Assembly: GCF_009674805.1 (NCBI RefSeq)
Contig: NZ_WKKI01000006.1
Location: 1 to 64,000, forward strand
Direction: 5' to 3'
Source of the DNA: Metabacillus lacus
GTDB lineage: Bacteria > Bacillota > Bacilli > Bacillales > Bacillaceae
Length of the DNA: 64,000 bases
Positions 33,869 to 42,921 of the stretch are shown here, piece after piece. The notes below the pieces were generated by a model. That model had not been told where the DNA came from and did no database searches. It saw only the letters and a program-made list of their open reading frames with translations. Numbering within the stretch: the stretch's first letter is position 1; each line of letters opens with the position of its first letter. The position numbers and the translations under genes were made by a program.

Positions 33869-35344
33869 ATGAATCAAGACTACCAGGAAAAGCTGAAAAA
33901 AGCACAATACTTTGTGAATGAAAGGGCCAAGGACATTCAAGGAACACAGTGGAGACAAGCTTATCATATTTCTGCACCGGCAGGCTGGATAAACGATCCG
34001 AACGGCCTTGTACAATTTAAAGGAGAATACCATGTTTTTTATCAATTCCATCCTTTTGATCCCAATTGGGGCCCTATGTATTGGGGGCATGTGAAAAGCA
34101 GCGATCTTGTCCATTGGGAACACCTTCCAATCGCGCTCGCCCCTTTTGAAGCTTATGATAAGGACGGCTGCTTTTCTGGAAGTGCTGTGGTGGATCAAGA
34201 CATGCTCAAACTCATCTACACAGGTAATCAGTGGCTGCAAAGCGATCACAGTGAGTTGAAACAGGTACAATGTCTGGCAGAAAGCAGCGATGCTGTTACA
34301 TTTAAAAAGTATCAAAGCAACCCAGTACTCTCCGAAGTGCCAAAGGACGGCTGCAGCCACTTTAGAGACCCAAAAGTCTGGAAGTATAAAGAAAAATGGT
34401 ACATGGTGCTTGGAAGCAAAAAAGAGGAAAAAGGAAATGCTTTGCTGTATTCCTCTAAGAATCTTATAGACTGGGACTACCTGGGAGTTCTTGCTGCAAA
34501 TTCAGGGGGAAATCTCGGATACATGTGGGAATGCCCTGACTTCTTTCCTTTGAAAGACAAGCACATTCTTCTTCTTTCTCCTGAAGGAATTCAACAAGAA
34601 GGAAATCAATTCGTAAATCTCAAGCAAACCGGATTCTACATCGGTGATTTTGATTATGAAACCTTGAATTATACTCAGGAATCATTCAAAGAACTGGATA
34701 GCGGCCACGACTTATATGCAGCACAAACGTTTGAAGACAGCAAAGGGAGAAGAATTCTGATTGCCTGGATGGATATGTGGGAGTCTGAGATGCCTACAAA
34801 AAAAGATGGATGGGCAGGAGCACTTACATTGCCTAGAGAGCTGTCACTCAACGAGAAGGGCACCCTGCTGATGAATCCAGTTGAAGAGCTGACTGCACTA
34901 AGAGAAGAAAGAATACTTCAGCGAAAGCATTTGTGGGTGGAGAAAGCAGAAAAGCTTGCAAGCGGACTGTTGATGGAGATAGAAGCAGAATTGAATTTGT
35001 CAGCTTCTTCATTTAGTGAAGTGGGCTTTGAGTTTCGTGCATCAGGGAAACAAAAGACCATCCTCTCTTATTCCAGCAGTAATGGTGCACTGTCACTGGA
35101 CCGCAGTCAGTCGGGAGAAGGACCTGGAGGGAAGAGAGTGGTCTACCTGGATAACAGGCAAACTCTCAAACTAAGGATATTTCTTGATAGATCGTCAATT
35201 GAAGTTTTCATTAACGAGGGAGAACATACACTTACTTCACGGATTTATCCCGATGCGGAAAGTGATGGAACAATTGTTTTTGCTGAAAACGGAAAGGCTA
35301 TGTTCAGCCATCTGTCTCTCTGGAGGTTAAAGGATATTTGGTGA
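33869..35344 (+). CDS. Sucrose-6-phosphate hydrolase, GH32
   Basis: A 491-residue intracellular beta-fructosidase. The nucleophile motif WINDPNGLVQFKGEYHVFYQ is near residue 37. The RDP motif (HFRDPKVW) is near 165, and the acid/base WECPDFFPL near 220. A C-terminal beta-sandwich covers about 340-490. It has no signal peptide. ScrB/SacA enzymes cleave sucrose-6-phosphate delivered by a PTS; no sucrose PTS gene is adjacent. It starts 22 bases after modB. Confidence 0.93.
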   Translation: MNQDYQEKLKKAQYFVNERAKDIQGTQWRQAYHISAPAGWINDPNGLVQFKGEYHVFYQFHPFDPNWGPMYWGHVKSSDLVHWEHLPIALAPFEAYDKDGCFSGSAVVDQDMLKLIYTGNQWLQSDHSELKQVQCLAESSDAVTFKKYQSNPVLSEVPKDGCSHFRDPKVWKYKEKWYMVLGSKKEEKGNALLYSSKNLIDWDYLGVLAANSGGNLGYMWECPDFFPLKDKHILLLSPEGIQQEGNQFVNLKQTGFYIGDFDYETLNYTQESFKELDSGHDLYAAQTFEDSKGRRILIAWMDMWESEMPTKKDGWAGALTLPRELSLNEKGTLLMNPVEELTALREERILQRKHLWVEKAEKLASGLLMEIEAELNLSASSFSEVGFEFRASGKQKTILSYSSSNGALSLDRSQSGEGPGGKRVVYLDNRQTLKLRIFLDRSSIEVFINEGEHTLTSRIYPDAESDGTIVFAENGKAMFSHLSLWRLKDIW

Positions 35345-35397
35345 GTATAGATGAATAATAGACCCTGCACAAAAAGTATGAAAAGGAAAGTGAAGAA

Positions 35398-35979
35398 ATG
35401 AAAGTGAAATTGCAAGAAAGCAGCAAAGAATGGCCAGCACATTTTCAACTGCTCAAACAAGAGATTGAGAGCCTCACAGAGCCCTTGCTGCCTGCTATTG
35501 AGCATATAGGCAGCACATCGGTGCCTGGACTGAAAGCAAAACCTATTATAGATATTATGGCAGGAACAGCAGAGGAACAGCATTTGAACCTTATTCCGAA
35601 ATTGCTGATGCCTCATGGTTTCTCTTATATGGAACTTTATAACAATGAACTGCCTTTTCGCCGCTTCTTTATTCTGCCAAGGAAGAAATTCCGGAGCTTA
35701 TACCCGGAGATCATGACGGAGAGCAATGCTTTTGCAATACCACATAAGCACCGTTTATGCCATCTGCATGTGGTACGTTATAACTCAGGCTGGTGGAAGA
35801 ATCACCTCCTATTCAGGAATTATCTCAGAATGCATCCTGAAGACCGCGCTGCTTATGAGCAGCTGAAAGTTGAGTTGTCAGCCAGAGACTGGAGGCATGG
35901 AAATGAGTATGCTGCAGCCAAATCAAGCTTTATAGAAGGTGTTCTTGTGAAAGCAGGAAGGGGAAAAGAATATGGATAA
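35398..35979 (+). CDS. GrpB-like (UPF0157) protein
   Basis: A 193-residue member of the GrpB/UPF0157 family, a nucleotidyltransferase-like fold. IEHIGSTSVPGLKAKPIIDIM near residue 37 is the family signature. A HLHVV motif lies near 122 with an Arg-rich C-terminal region. Function is unknown in vivo. AGGAAAGTGAAG precedes the ATG. The stop overlaps the next gene by eight bases. Confidence 0.88.
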   Translation: MKVKLQESSKEWPAHFQLLKQEIESLTEPLLPAIEHIGSTSVPGLKAKPIIDIMAGTAEEQHLNLIPKLLMPHGFSYMELYNNELPFRRFFILPRKKFRSLYPEIMTESNAFAIPHKHRLCHLHVVRYNSGWWKNHLLFRNYLRMHPEDRAAYEQLKVELSARDWRHGNEYAAAKSSFIEGVLVKAGRGKEYG

Positions 35980-36514
35980 AATTTTTGTTCTTTATGGAAG
36001 CTCTCGGGAGAATGGAAATTCAGAACAGCTTGCTTCAATTGTATTAGAGAATGTACCTCACACAGCAAAATATTTAAGAAACCTGACTGTATTTCCAATA
36101 ACCGACCTGCGACACGACAGCTCAGGCTTTCAAGACCAACATGATGACTATGATGAGCTGATAAGGGAATTTATGGAGCATGACACGTTTATATTTGTTA
36201 CGCCGCTTTACTGGTATGGAATGTCAGGCAGTATGAAAGACTTCTTTGACAGGTGGTCTCAGGCTATGAGAAGCAGCAATTATTCACTCAAGGAAAACCT
36301 GAAAGGGAAGCGGGCATTTGTGCTGATAACAGGCGGCGATAACCCAAGGGTGAAAGCATTGCCGCTTGTTCAGCAATTTCAATATATTTTTGATTTTGTT
36401 TCTATATCATTTGAAGGCTATGTAATTGGGAAAGCTAATCAGCCCGGCGATATACTGAATGATGATCGTGCCATAACCGAGGCGAAGCTGTTACGTTCGC
36501 TTTTTTCACCTTAA
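35972..36514 (+). CDS. Flavodoxin-fold NAD(P)H-dependent oxidoreductase
   Basis: A 180-residue flavin reductase of the NADPH-dependent FMN reductase/flavodoxin_2 type. GSSRENGNSEQLA at residues 9-21 binds the phosphate of FMN, and TPLYWYGMSGSMKDFFDR near residue 77 binds its ring. The partner enzyme or substrate is not evident. Its start lies inside the previous gene, so translation is coupled. A terminator follows. Confidence 0.88.
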   Translation: MDKIFVLYGSSRENGNSEQLASIVLENVPHTAKYLRNLTVFPITDLRHDSSGFQDQHDDYDELIREFMEHDTFIFVTPLYWYGMSGSMKDFFDRWSQAMRSSNYSLKENLKGKRAFVLITGGDNPRVKALPLVQQFQYIFDFVSISFEGYVIGKANQPGDILNDDRAITEAKLLRSLFSP

Positions 36515-36521
36515 TTGTTTG

Positions 36522-36557
36522 TTAAAGGACCTCCGGAATAGCCGGGGGTCCTTTTTC
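36522..36557 (+). terminator. Intrinsic terminator
   Basis: AAAGGACC.CCGG and CCGG.GGTCCTTT around AATAG followed by a T-run. Confidence 0.88.
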
Positions 36558-36655
36558 ATGCCTCTGTTTTCCGAAATTTCTTAAAAACTTTGGTCAATTT
36601 TCCTTTAAAGAAGTCATAGTGTTAAAGATGGAAAAGCTAAAGGGGGAAAATAGCT

Positions 36656-38410
36656 TTGGAAACTTTCAGGAAGTTAAAAGTATTCTATTATCCGTTCAGA
36701 AGAGATTTTTTTCTATCACTGTTTTTCTTGCTGCTGTTAACGTGCATGACTGTCATGTATCCCATCATTCTTCAGCAAACAATCGATGAAGTGATGATTT
36801 CCGGTCGGTATGAGTTTATTCCGTGGATTGCAGGAGGCTTTTTTCTTATTATGCTGCTGAAAGGAGCAGCCACTTACGGTCATCAATATTTAGGGGATAT
36901 GTTTGGAATCAGGACTGTGTTTCACTTAAGAAATAAATTGTATGAAAAGCTGCAAATTCTTTCTTTTAAATATTATGACAATGCAAAAACCGGAGATCTA
37001 ATGTCAAGACTCACAGCTGATGTTGAAGGTTTTCGATTCTTTTTATCTTTTGGTTTTGCCGAGCTGCTGAGATTTTTCCTTTTAATCGGCATCAGCCTGG
37101 TTGTGATGTTTTACTATTCAGCGCCACTTACATTGATAACTGTTGCAGCCCTGCCATTCTTGGCAGCTGCAGTCTACAGGTTTGATAAGCGCGTTCATCC
37201 TGCCTTCAGGGGAATACGAAAATCGTTTGGAGAGCTGAACACGAAAGTTCAGGAAAACATCAGCGGAATTCAAACAGTTAAATCACTATCCAGAGAAGAT
37301 TTCCAGACTTCCAGATTTTCAGATTCAAATGAAGACTATAAAGAAAAAAATATGCAGACCGCGAATGTATGGAGCACCTACTTTCCCTTGATGGAATTTA
37401 TCGGGAACCTGACAGTCATCGCATTGCTTTTTTATGGCGGGTATTTAGTGATTCAAGGAAATTTAAGGCCTGGCGAGCTTGTTGCTTTTTTCAGCCTGGT
37501 TTGGTATATTCTCTGGCCGATTATGAATCTGGGATTTGTCATCAACTTGTTTTCTCAATCAAAAGCGTCGGGGGAAAGACTGCTGGAAGTACTGGAAGCA
37601 GATGAAGAAATATCCGACGTAAAATGCCAGGAAAAACTCATAAAAGGGCATGTTGCATTCCGTCATGTGTCCCTGTCTTATAGTGAAGGGAATGAGGAAG
37701 CTTTACATGATATTAGTTTTGAGGCAGTCTCAGGCCAAACTATAGGCTTAATCGGTGCAACAGGCTCAGGGAAGACCTCTATAACTCAGCTATTGAGTCG
37801 TTTTTACGAACCGTCAGCCGGAACGATAATGATAGATGGGAAAGATATTAAGGAATATTCCTTACATACTTTACGCTCCAGCATCGGAGTTGTTCTGCAG
37901 GAATCTTTTTTGTTTTCCTCAAGTATTAAAGCAAATATAGCCTATGGCAGACCAGAAGCTCCCATGGAAGACATCATATCAGCTGCAAAAATTGCCAAGG
38001 CACATGATTTTATTATGAAGCTTCCGGATGGGTATGATACCTTGCTCGGTGAAAGAGGAATGGGGCTGTCAGGAGGTCAAAAACAACGAATTGCAATTGC
38101 CCGTTCCATTTGCATCAATCCTTCTATACTGATTTTGGATGATGCTACAAGTGCAGTTGACATGAAAACAGAAATGAACATACAAGAAGGCTTTCGACAT
38201 ATGCTGAATAACTCAACGACGTTTATTGTTGCACACCGTATCTCTTCCTTAAAGCATGCTGATCAGATTCTCTTCATTAAAGATGGCAGAGTGGCTGAAC
38301 GAGGCACACATGATGAGCTTCTAAGAAAAAAGGGTGCTTACAAACGAATATATGATCTTCAGTACAAAGACCATGTTATGCAGAAAAATGCAGCAGGGCA
38401 GGTGCTATGA
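36656..38410 (+). CDS. Heterodimeric ABC exporter, subunit with degenerate site (YfiB-like)
   Basis: A 584-residue type IV ABC half-exporter. Six helices lie in residues 1-310, then an ATPase domain with Walker A GATGSGKTS near 370, signature LSGGQKQRIAIARS near 470 and Walker B ILILDDATSAVD. The catalytic Glu after Walker B is Asp here, the mark of a degenerate site in heterodimeric exporters. It resembles B. subtilis YfiB as I recall it. TTG start at 36656 with AAGGGGGAA. The next subunit overlaps by four bases. Confidence 0.9.
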   Translation: METFRKLKVFYYPFRRDFFLSLFFLLLLTCMTVMYPIILQQTIDEVMISGRYEFIPWIAGGFFLIMLLKGAATYGHQYLGDMFGIRTVFHLRNKLYEKLQILSFKYYDNAKTGDLMSRLTADVEGFRFFLSFGFAELLRFFLLIGISLVVMFYYSAPLTLITVAALPFLAAAVYRFDKRVHPAFRGIRKSFGELNTKVQENISGIQTVKSLSREDFQTSRFSDSNEDYKEKNMQTANVWSTYFPLMEFIGNLTVIALLFYGGYLVIQGNLRPGELVAFFSLVWYILWPIMNLGFVINLFSQSKASGERLLEVLEADEEISDVKCQEKLIKGHVAFRHVSLSYSEGNEEALHDISFEAVSGQTIGLIGATGSGKTSITQLLSRFYEPSAGTIMIDGKDIKEYSLHTLRSSIGVVLQESFLFSSSIKANIAYGRPEAPMEDIISAAKIAKAHDFIMKLPDGYDTLLGERGMGLSGGQKQRIAIARSICINPSILILDDATSAVDMKTEMNIQEGFRHMLNNSTTFIVAHRISSLKHADQILFIKDGRVAERGTHDELLRKKGAYKRIYDLQYKDHVMQKNAAGQVL

Positions 38411-40215
38411 TGAAGCATAAAAAATTCATTTTGGAACGATTTCAGTATTCTACTGAATCTGTCATTGATAAACCTTTTAACTGGAAACAAATGGGCAGGC
38501 TGCTGAAATACTTAGTACCTTATTCCAACAGTCTGCTTCCTTTAGCCTTTTTCACGGTGATTCTTACTACTGCAGTCAGACTGCTGATTCCAATATTTAT
38601 CGGTGTGTACACATTAGATCATGCCATTCAAAACAAGGATATGCGTCTTCTCACTATGCTGGCAGGAGTGATTGCTGGGCTGTATTTAATTTCTTATATC
38701 GCCAACGTTTATAGAATACGCTGGATGAATAAGCTTGGACAGCATGTGATATTTGATATCAGACGCCATCTGTTTACCCACGTACAGTCCTTGTCACATC
38801 GTTTTTTTGACCAGCGCTCTGCAGGCTCCATCCTGGTCAGAATCATGAATGACGTGAACTCCTTACAAGAGCTGTTTACAAGCGGCGTGATTAATTTGCT
38901 CATGGATATTCTTCTTTTGGCTGGGGTATGTGTAATTTTGTTTACTCTTAGCCCGGAACTGACGGCGGCGATTATGCTGATTCTGCCGATCATGTTTTTT
39001 ATCTCTACAAGCCTGCGGAAAAGTATACGGAGGTCCTGGCAGGAAGTAAGAGTAAAGCAATCTAAGCTGAACTCCCATTTAAATGAAAGCATTCAAGGAA
39101 TTCGAGTGACTCAAGCTTTTACACAGGAAAAAGAAAATAATACTTTTTTTAAAGGCATCAACAAAGAAAACCTGCAAAGCTGGAGAGAGGCTACTCAGAA
39201 AAATGCATTATTCAGACCGCTTGTTGAAATGACGAATGCAGCGGGCACTGTTATATTGCTGTGGTATGGAACACATTTAATCAGCACAGATGCGATTACA
39301 ATAGGTGTTTTTGTATCTTTTGCTTTTTACCTGGGAATGTTCTGGGAACCCATTTCTAGACTTGGCCAGGTCTATAATCAATTATTGATGGGTATGGCAT
39401 CATCTGAAAGAATTTTTGAGTTCCTTGATGAAAAGCCGCTTGTGGCAGAAAGAAGAAATGCCCGCAGGCTGGAAGATATAAAGGGGGATATTGAGTTTAA
39501 AGAAGTCTCCTTTTCATACAGTGCAGACAGACCTGCGCTTAACAATGTTTCCCTAAAAATATGGGCAGGGCAGACTGTTGCTCTGGTAGGCCATACAGGC
39601 TCAGGCAAAACAACCATTGCAAACCTTGTAGGCAGATTTTATGATGCTGATGAAGGAAGCATTAAAATAGACGGCAGGGATATCAGAGACATTAAAATCA
39701 ACAGTATACGCAGCAGAATCAGCGTTGTGCTGCAGGATACATTTATTTTCTCGGGAAGTATCATGGAAAATATCAGATTCGGCAAGCCGGATGCCAGTGA
39801 TGAAGATGTGAAAGCTGCCGCTATTGCGATTGGTGCTGATGATTTTATCTGCAAGCTTCCCGACAAATATGATACTCAGGTAGAGGAGCGGGGAAATGTT
39901 CTCTCAGTCGGCGAACGGCAGCTGCTGTCATTTGCACGAGCACTCCTGGCAGATCCCCGTATCCTCATCCTGGATGAAGCAACCGCAAGCATAGACACTG
40001 AAACGGAGCTGAAAATACAGCATGCGCTCAGGAGGCTGCTGCAAGGGAGAACATCAATCATGATTGCCCACCGGCTTTCAACCATAAGAGAAGCAGATAA
40101 GATTTTTGTTTTGGAAAACGGATTTCTTATGGAAGAGGGAAATCATGAAGAACTTATGAAAACAGCAGGAATTTATCATGGGCTGGTGACGGCCCAATTT
40201 GTAACTTCAGAATAA
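38407..40215 (+). CDS. Heterodimeric ABC exporter, catalytic subunit (YfiC-like)
   Basis: A 602-residue half-exporter. The membrane domain covers about residues 20-330. Walker A is GHTGSGKTT near 390, the signature is LSVGERQLLSFARAL near 495 (variant LSVGE), and Walker B ILILDEATASID has an intact catalytic Glu. The altered signature in this subunit and the altered Glu in the partner are consistent with one active and one degenerate ATP site. The pair probably exports hydrophobic drugs or lipids. Terminator follows. Confidence 0.9.
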   Translation: MMKHKKFILERFQYSTESVIDKPFNWKQMGRLLKYLVPYSNSLLPLAFFTVILTTAVRLLIPIFIGVYTLDHAIQNKDMRLLTMLAGVIAGLYLISYIANVYRIRWMNKLGQHVIFDIRRHLFTHVQSLSHRFFDQRSAGSILVRIMNDVNSLQELFTSGVINLLMDILLLAGVCVILFTLSPELTAAIMLILPIMFFISTSLRKSIRRSWQEVRVKQSKLNSHLNESIQGIRVTQAFTQEKENNTFFKGINKENLQSWREATQKNALFRPLVEMTNAAGTVILLWYGTHLISTDAITIGVFVSFAFYLGMFWEPISRLGQVYNQLLMGMASSERIFEFLDEKPLVAERRNARRLEDIKGDIEFKEVSFSYSADRPALNNVSLKIWAGQTVALVGHTGSGKTTIANLVGRFYDADEGSIKIDGRDIRDIKINSIRSRISVVLQDTFIFSGSIMENIRFGKPDASDEDVKAAAIAIGADDFICKLPDKYDTQVEERGNVLSVGERQLLSFARALLADPRILILDEATASIDTETELKIQHALRRLLQGRTSIMIAHRLSTIREADKIFVLENGFLMEEGNHEELMKTAGIYHGLVTAQFVTSE

Positions 40216-40222
40216 CAATAGA

Positions 40223-40255
40223 TCGCAGGATGTACTAAATACATCCTGCTTTTTG
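40223..40255 (+). terminator. Intrinsic terminator after the ABC exporter
   Basis: GCAGGATGTA and TACATCCTGC flank CTAAA and are followed by TTTTTG. Confidence 0.9.
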
Positions 40256-40359
40256 TCTAGAAAGCGACAAAAACTCTGTTAATCTCTCAAATTTTTATGG
40301 TTTTTCCCAATTTTTTGTTAGATAATAAGAAATGTAAAATACAATATTTTTCTATTTTA

Positions 40360-40385
40360 TGAAACTTTTTTTACAAGAGAGCGTA
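40360..40385 (+). promoter_or_regulatory. Sigma-W promoter of yknWXYZ
   Basis: TGAAAC at 40360-40365 and CGTA at 40382-40385 are separated by 16 bases, exactly the sigma-W consensus. A transcript starting near 40393 would carry a short leader to yknW. The B. subtilis yknWXYZ operon is a known sigma-W target. Confidence 0.85.
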
Positions 40386-40420
40386 TGTAAAAGTGCAAAC
40401 TAAAATTGGGGGAGTTAAAA

Positions 40421-41107
40421 ATGGAACAACAGACAGTTACAACTGAAACAGAACAGGTGAGAAAGCCTTCACTGCTTGGGATGATTTTCAGCCCGGGTGA
40501 ACAATTCGACAGAATCAGAATGAAGCCAATTGTGCTTGTGCCGCTTTTGATTGTGGTGATCCTGGGTACTTTGATAGCCTTTTTGGTGGTTAGCAGCACC
40601 GATTATTCGGCAGTCCTTACAGAACAGGGACTACCTGCTGAAGGAGAAGAAGCTGCAGCATTTCAATTAATTACCCAGCTAACGGGAGTTATCGGAGGAA
40701 TAATTATTGTCCCTCTCGTCATTTTAATTTCGGCAGCTATTTATTTTGCAGTCACTAAGATTGCAGGATCTGACGTTAGCTTCAAGCAGATTTTCTCTCT
40801 CAGTATTTTTCTCTCATTCATCAGTACGCTGGGAGGCGTGTTGAATACCTTACTTGCAGCTGCGCTTAACCTGGACCCGGAAGTATACTTGACAAGTCTG
40901 CAAAGCCTTGTGGGAGCTGAGGGAGCTTTAGGGGGTATTCTTAGTGGAATAGAGGTATTCAGCATCTGGGTAACTGTCCTGTCTGCACTGGGTCTTCAAA
41001 AAGTGGCAGGACTGTCAAAAACAGCATCTTGGGTTATCGCGATTATCTTATTTATCGGCGGACTGATTTTAGCAGCAGCAGGTGGAGCATTTGAAGGAGC
41101 ATTATAA
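40421..41107 (+). CDS. yknW: Yip1-family membrane protein YknW
   Basis: A 228-residue protein with four to five helices and a cytoplasmic N-terminus (residues 1-35, Thr/Glu/Gln-rich). LGMIFSPGEQFDRIRMKP is the Yip1-type entry motif. In B. subtilis YknW works with YknXYZ in protection against the SDP toxin. ATG at 40421 follows GGGGGAG. First gene of the operon. Confidence 0.88.
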   Translation: MEQQTVTTETEQVRKPSLLGMIFSPGEQFDRIRMKPIVLVPLLIVVILGTLIAFLVVSSTDYSAVLTEQGLPAEGEEAAAFQLITQLTGVIGGIIIVPLVILISAAIYFAVTKIAGSDVSFKQIFSLSIFLSFISTLGGVLNTLLAAALNLDPEVYLTSLQSLVGAEGALGGILSGIEVFSIWVTVLSALGLQKVAGLSKTASWVIAIILFIGGLILAAAGGAFEGAL

Positions 41108-41108
41108 T

Positions 41109-42236
41109 ATGAAAAAAATACTGATTTCGCTTGGATTGGCAGCAATCATCGGAACATTGATCGGCATCAATGTTTATAAGGCATACAATCCCGATGAATA
41201 TATTGTTCAGACCGGGACACTGCAGGAAAATGAAGTAGCAGGAACTATTTTGCTTCCTGCTACACTTTCCTTTGCGCAGGAGCAATTTATTTTTGCAAAT
41301 CCCGAGAAGGGACGTATTGCAGAAATTTTGGTTTCTGTAGGAGATACAGTTACAGCGGGAACAGAAATTGTAAGATATGAAAGTGAGCAGCTGAATCTTG
41401 AAGCTGAGCAAAACAGACTGGCTCTTCAGTCTAATGATTTGAGAATTCAGCAAATCCAAAACCAGCTGAGCACACTTGACGATAAAGAAGATGATCTTGC
41501 TCTCCAGGTTGGCGGTTCGCAAGCTGAAGAGCAAATTGAAGCAGAAAGAAACTCACTGGAACTGGAGCTTAATTTGGCAGAGATTGAGCGTGAGCAAACA
41601 GAACTGCAAAGACAGACGATTGACAGGCATCTATCGGAACTGGTTGTAACAAGCGAATTTGACGGTCAGATTGTTTCAGTGGACCGAACAGCGGTTTCGG
41701 GCAATTCACAGGGAACTCCCGCGGTACATATTGGTTCTGGGAATCAGCTTGTTGTGAAGGGGCAGCTTTCAGAATATGATTCTACAAAAGTGCTTCCGGG
41801 TCAGCCCGTATCACTGCGTTCCGATGCATTGCCTGACATGAAGCTGGAAGGAAGTGTATCTACTATTGGAATCATTCCAGTTTCTGCTGAAACAGCAGGA
41901 ATGCCTGCAGATCCAAATGCTGCTGTTCAATATCCGATTGAAGCTGCCGTAACTTCGGAAGAGATAACAGCCAAACCGGGCTTCCGGCTGATCATGGAAA
42001 TTGAAACAGAGAGAAGGACTGCTCAGACTGTTCCTCAAAGTGCCATAAGAAAAGTGGACAGCAAGGATATGATTTATATCGTGGAAGAAGGAAAGGCCGT
42101 TGCGAAAGTAGTTGAACTTGGTCTATCAGCTGAAGAATACATTGAAGTGACAAAAGGTTTAACAGCTGAAGATTTGATTGTTCTAAATCCTGGAGATGAT
42201 TTGAAAGCAGGTATGGAAGTGACGGCAAATGATTAG
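41109..42236 (+). CDS. yknX: Membrane-fusion (HlyD-type) protein YknX
   Basis: A 375-residue periplasmic-adaptor-like protein. One N-terminal anchor helix (residues 3-22) is followed by a biotinyl-lipoyl half-motif (EILVSVGDTVTAGTEIVRYES), an alpha-helical hairpin coiled coil (about 80-185), the second lipoyl half (FDGQIVSVDRTAVSG) and beta-barrel domains. Matches YknX in length and arrangement. ATG at 41109 follows AAGGAGC. Overlaps yknY by eight bases. Confidence 0.9.
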   Translation: MKKILISLGLAAIIGTLIGINVYKAYNPDEYIVQTGTLQENEVAGTILLPATLSFAQEQFIFANPEKGRIAEILVSVGDTVTAGTEIVRYESEQLNLEAEQNRLALQSNDLRIQQIQNQLSTLDDKEDDLALQVGGSQAEEQIEAERNSLELELNLAEIEREQTELQRQTIDRHLSELVVTSEFDGQIVSVDRTAVSGNSQGTPAVHIGSGNQLVVKGQLSEYDSTKVLPGQPVSLRSDALPDMKLEGSVSTIGIIPVSAETAGMPADPNAAVQYPIEAAVTSEEITAKPGFRLIMEIETERRTAQTVPQSAIRKVDSKDMIYIVEEGKAVAKVVELGLSAEEYIEVTKGLTAEDLIVLNPGDDLKAGMEVTAND

Positions 42237-42921
42237 CCTGGAAGGCATTACAAAAAGCTATTCAATCGGCAAAGAAACTTTTGATGTACTAAAGCATGTC
42301 AGCGTTGTGATCGAAGAGGGAGAATTTGTTGCCATTATGGGGCCGTCCGGGTCCGGAAAATCTACTTTAATGAACATCATTGGCTGTCTGGACAGGCCGA
42401 CTGCAGGAACTTATCAGCTTGACGGAGAGGATATTTCTTCTTTTAAAGATCAGCAGCTTGCAAAGGTGAGAAACATTTCTATTGGGTTTGTTTTTCAGCA
42501 GTTTCAGCTGCTGCCCCGCCTCAATGCTTTGAAAAACGTTGAGCTTCCAATGATTTATGCAGGGATTGGCAAAAAAGAAAGAGAAGAAAAAGCAAAAATT
42601 GCTCTGCAAAAGGTAGGGCTGGAGGAAAGAATGCTGCATCTGCCCAATGAATTGTCCGGCGGACAAAAGCAAAGGGTAGCCATTGCAAGGGCGATTGTTA
42701 ATCAACCTAAAATTATTCTTGCCGATGAACCTACCGGGGCACTTGATACTAAGACCAGCATTGCGATCATGGATCAGTTTTTAAAGTTGAATCAAGAAGG
42801 AACCACAGTCGTCATTGTCACTCATGAGCAGGAAGTGGCAGACTTTACCCGCCGAACCATCATGGTGCGGGATGGAGAGGTTCACTCTCAAAGCAGTATG
42901 GAAAGGGGGCTTGCAGAATGA
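42229..42921 (+). CDS. yknY: ABC transporter ATPase YknY
   Basis: A 230-residue MacB/LolD-type ATPase. Walker [11 protein letters not shown] near residue 39, Q-loop VFQQFQLLPRL, signature LSGGQKQRVAIARA near 143, Walker B IILADEPTGALD. Drives YknZ. Its start and stop both overlap the neighbours. Confidence 0.94.
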   Translation: MISLEGITKSYSIGKETFDVLKHVSVVIEEGEFVAIMGPSGSGKSTLMNIIGCLDRPTAGTYQLDGEDISSFKDQQLAKVRNISIGFVFQQFQLLPRLNALKNVELPMIYAGIGKKEREEKAKIALQKVGLEERMLHLPNELSGGQKQRVAIARAIVNQPKIILADEPTGALDTKTSIAIMDQFLKLNQEGTTVVIVTHEQEVADFTRRTIMVRDGEVHSQSSMERGLAE

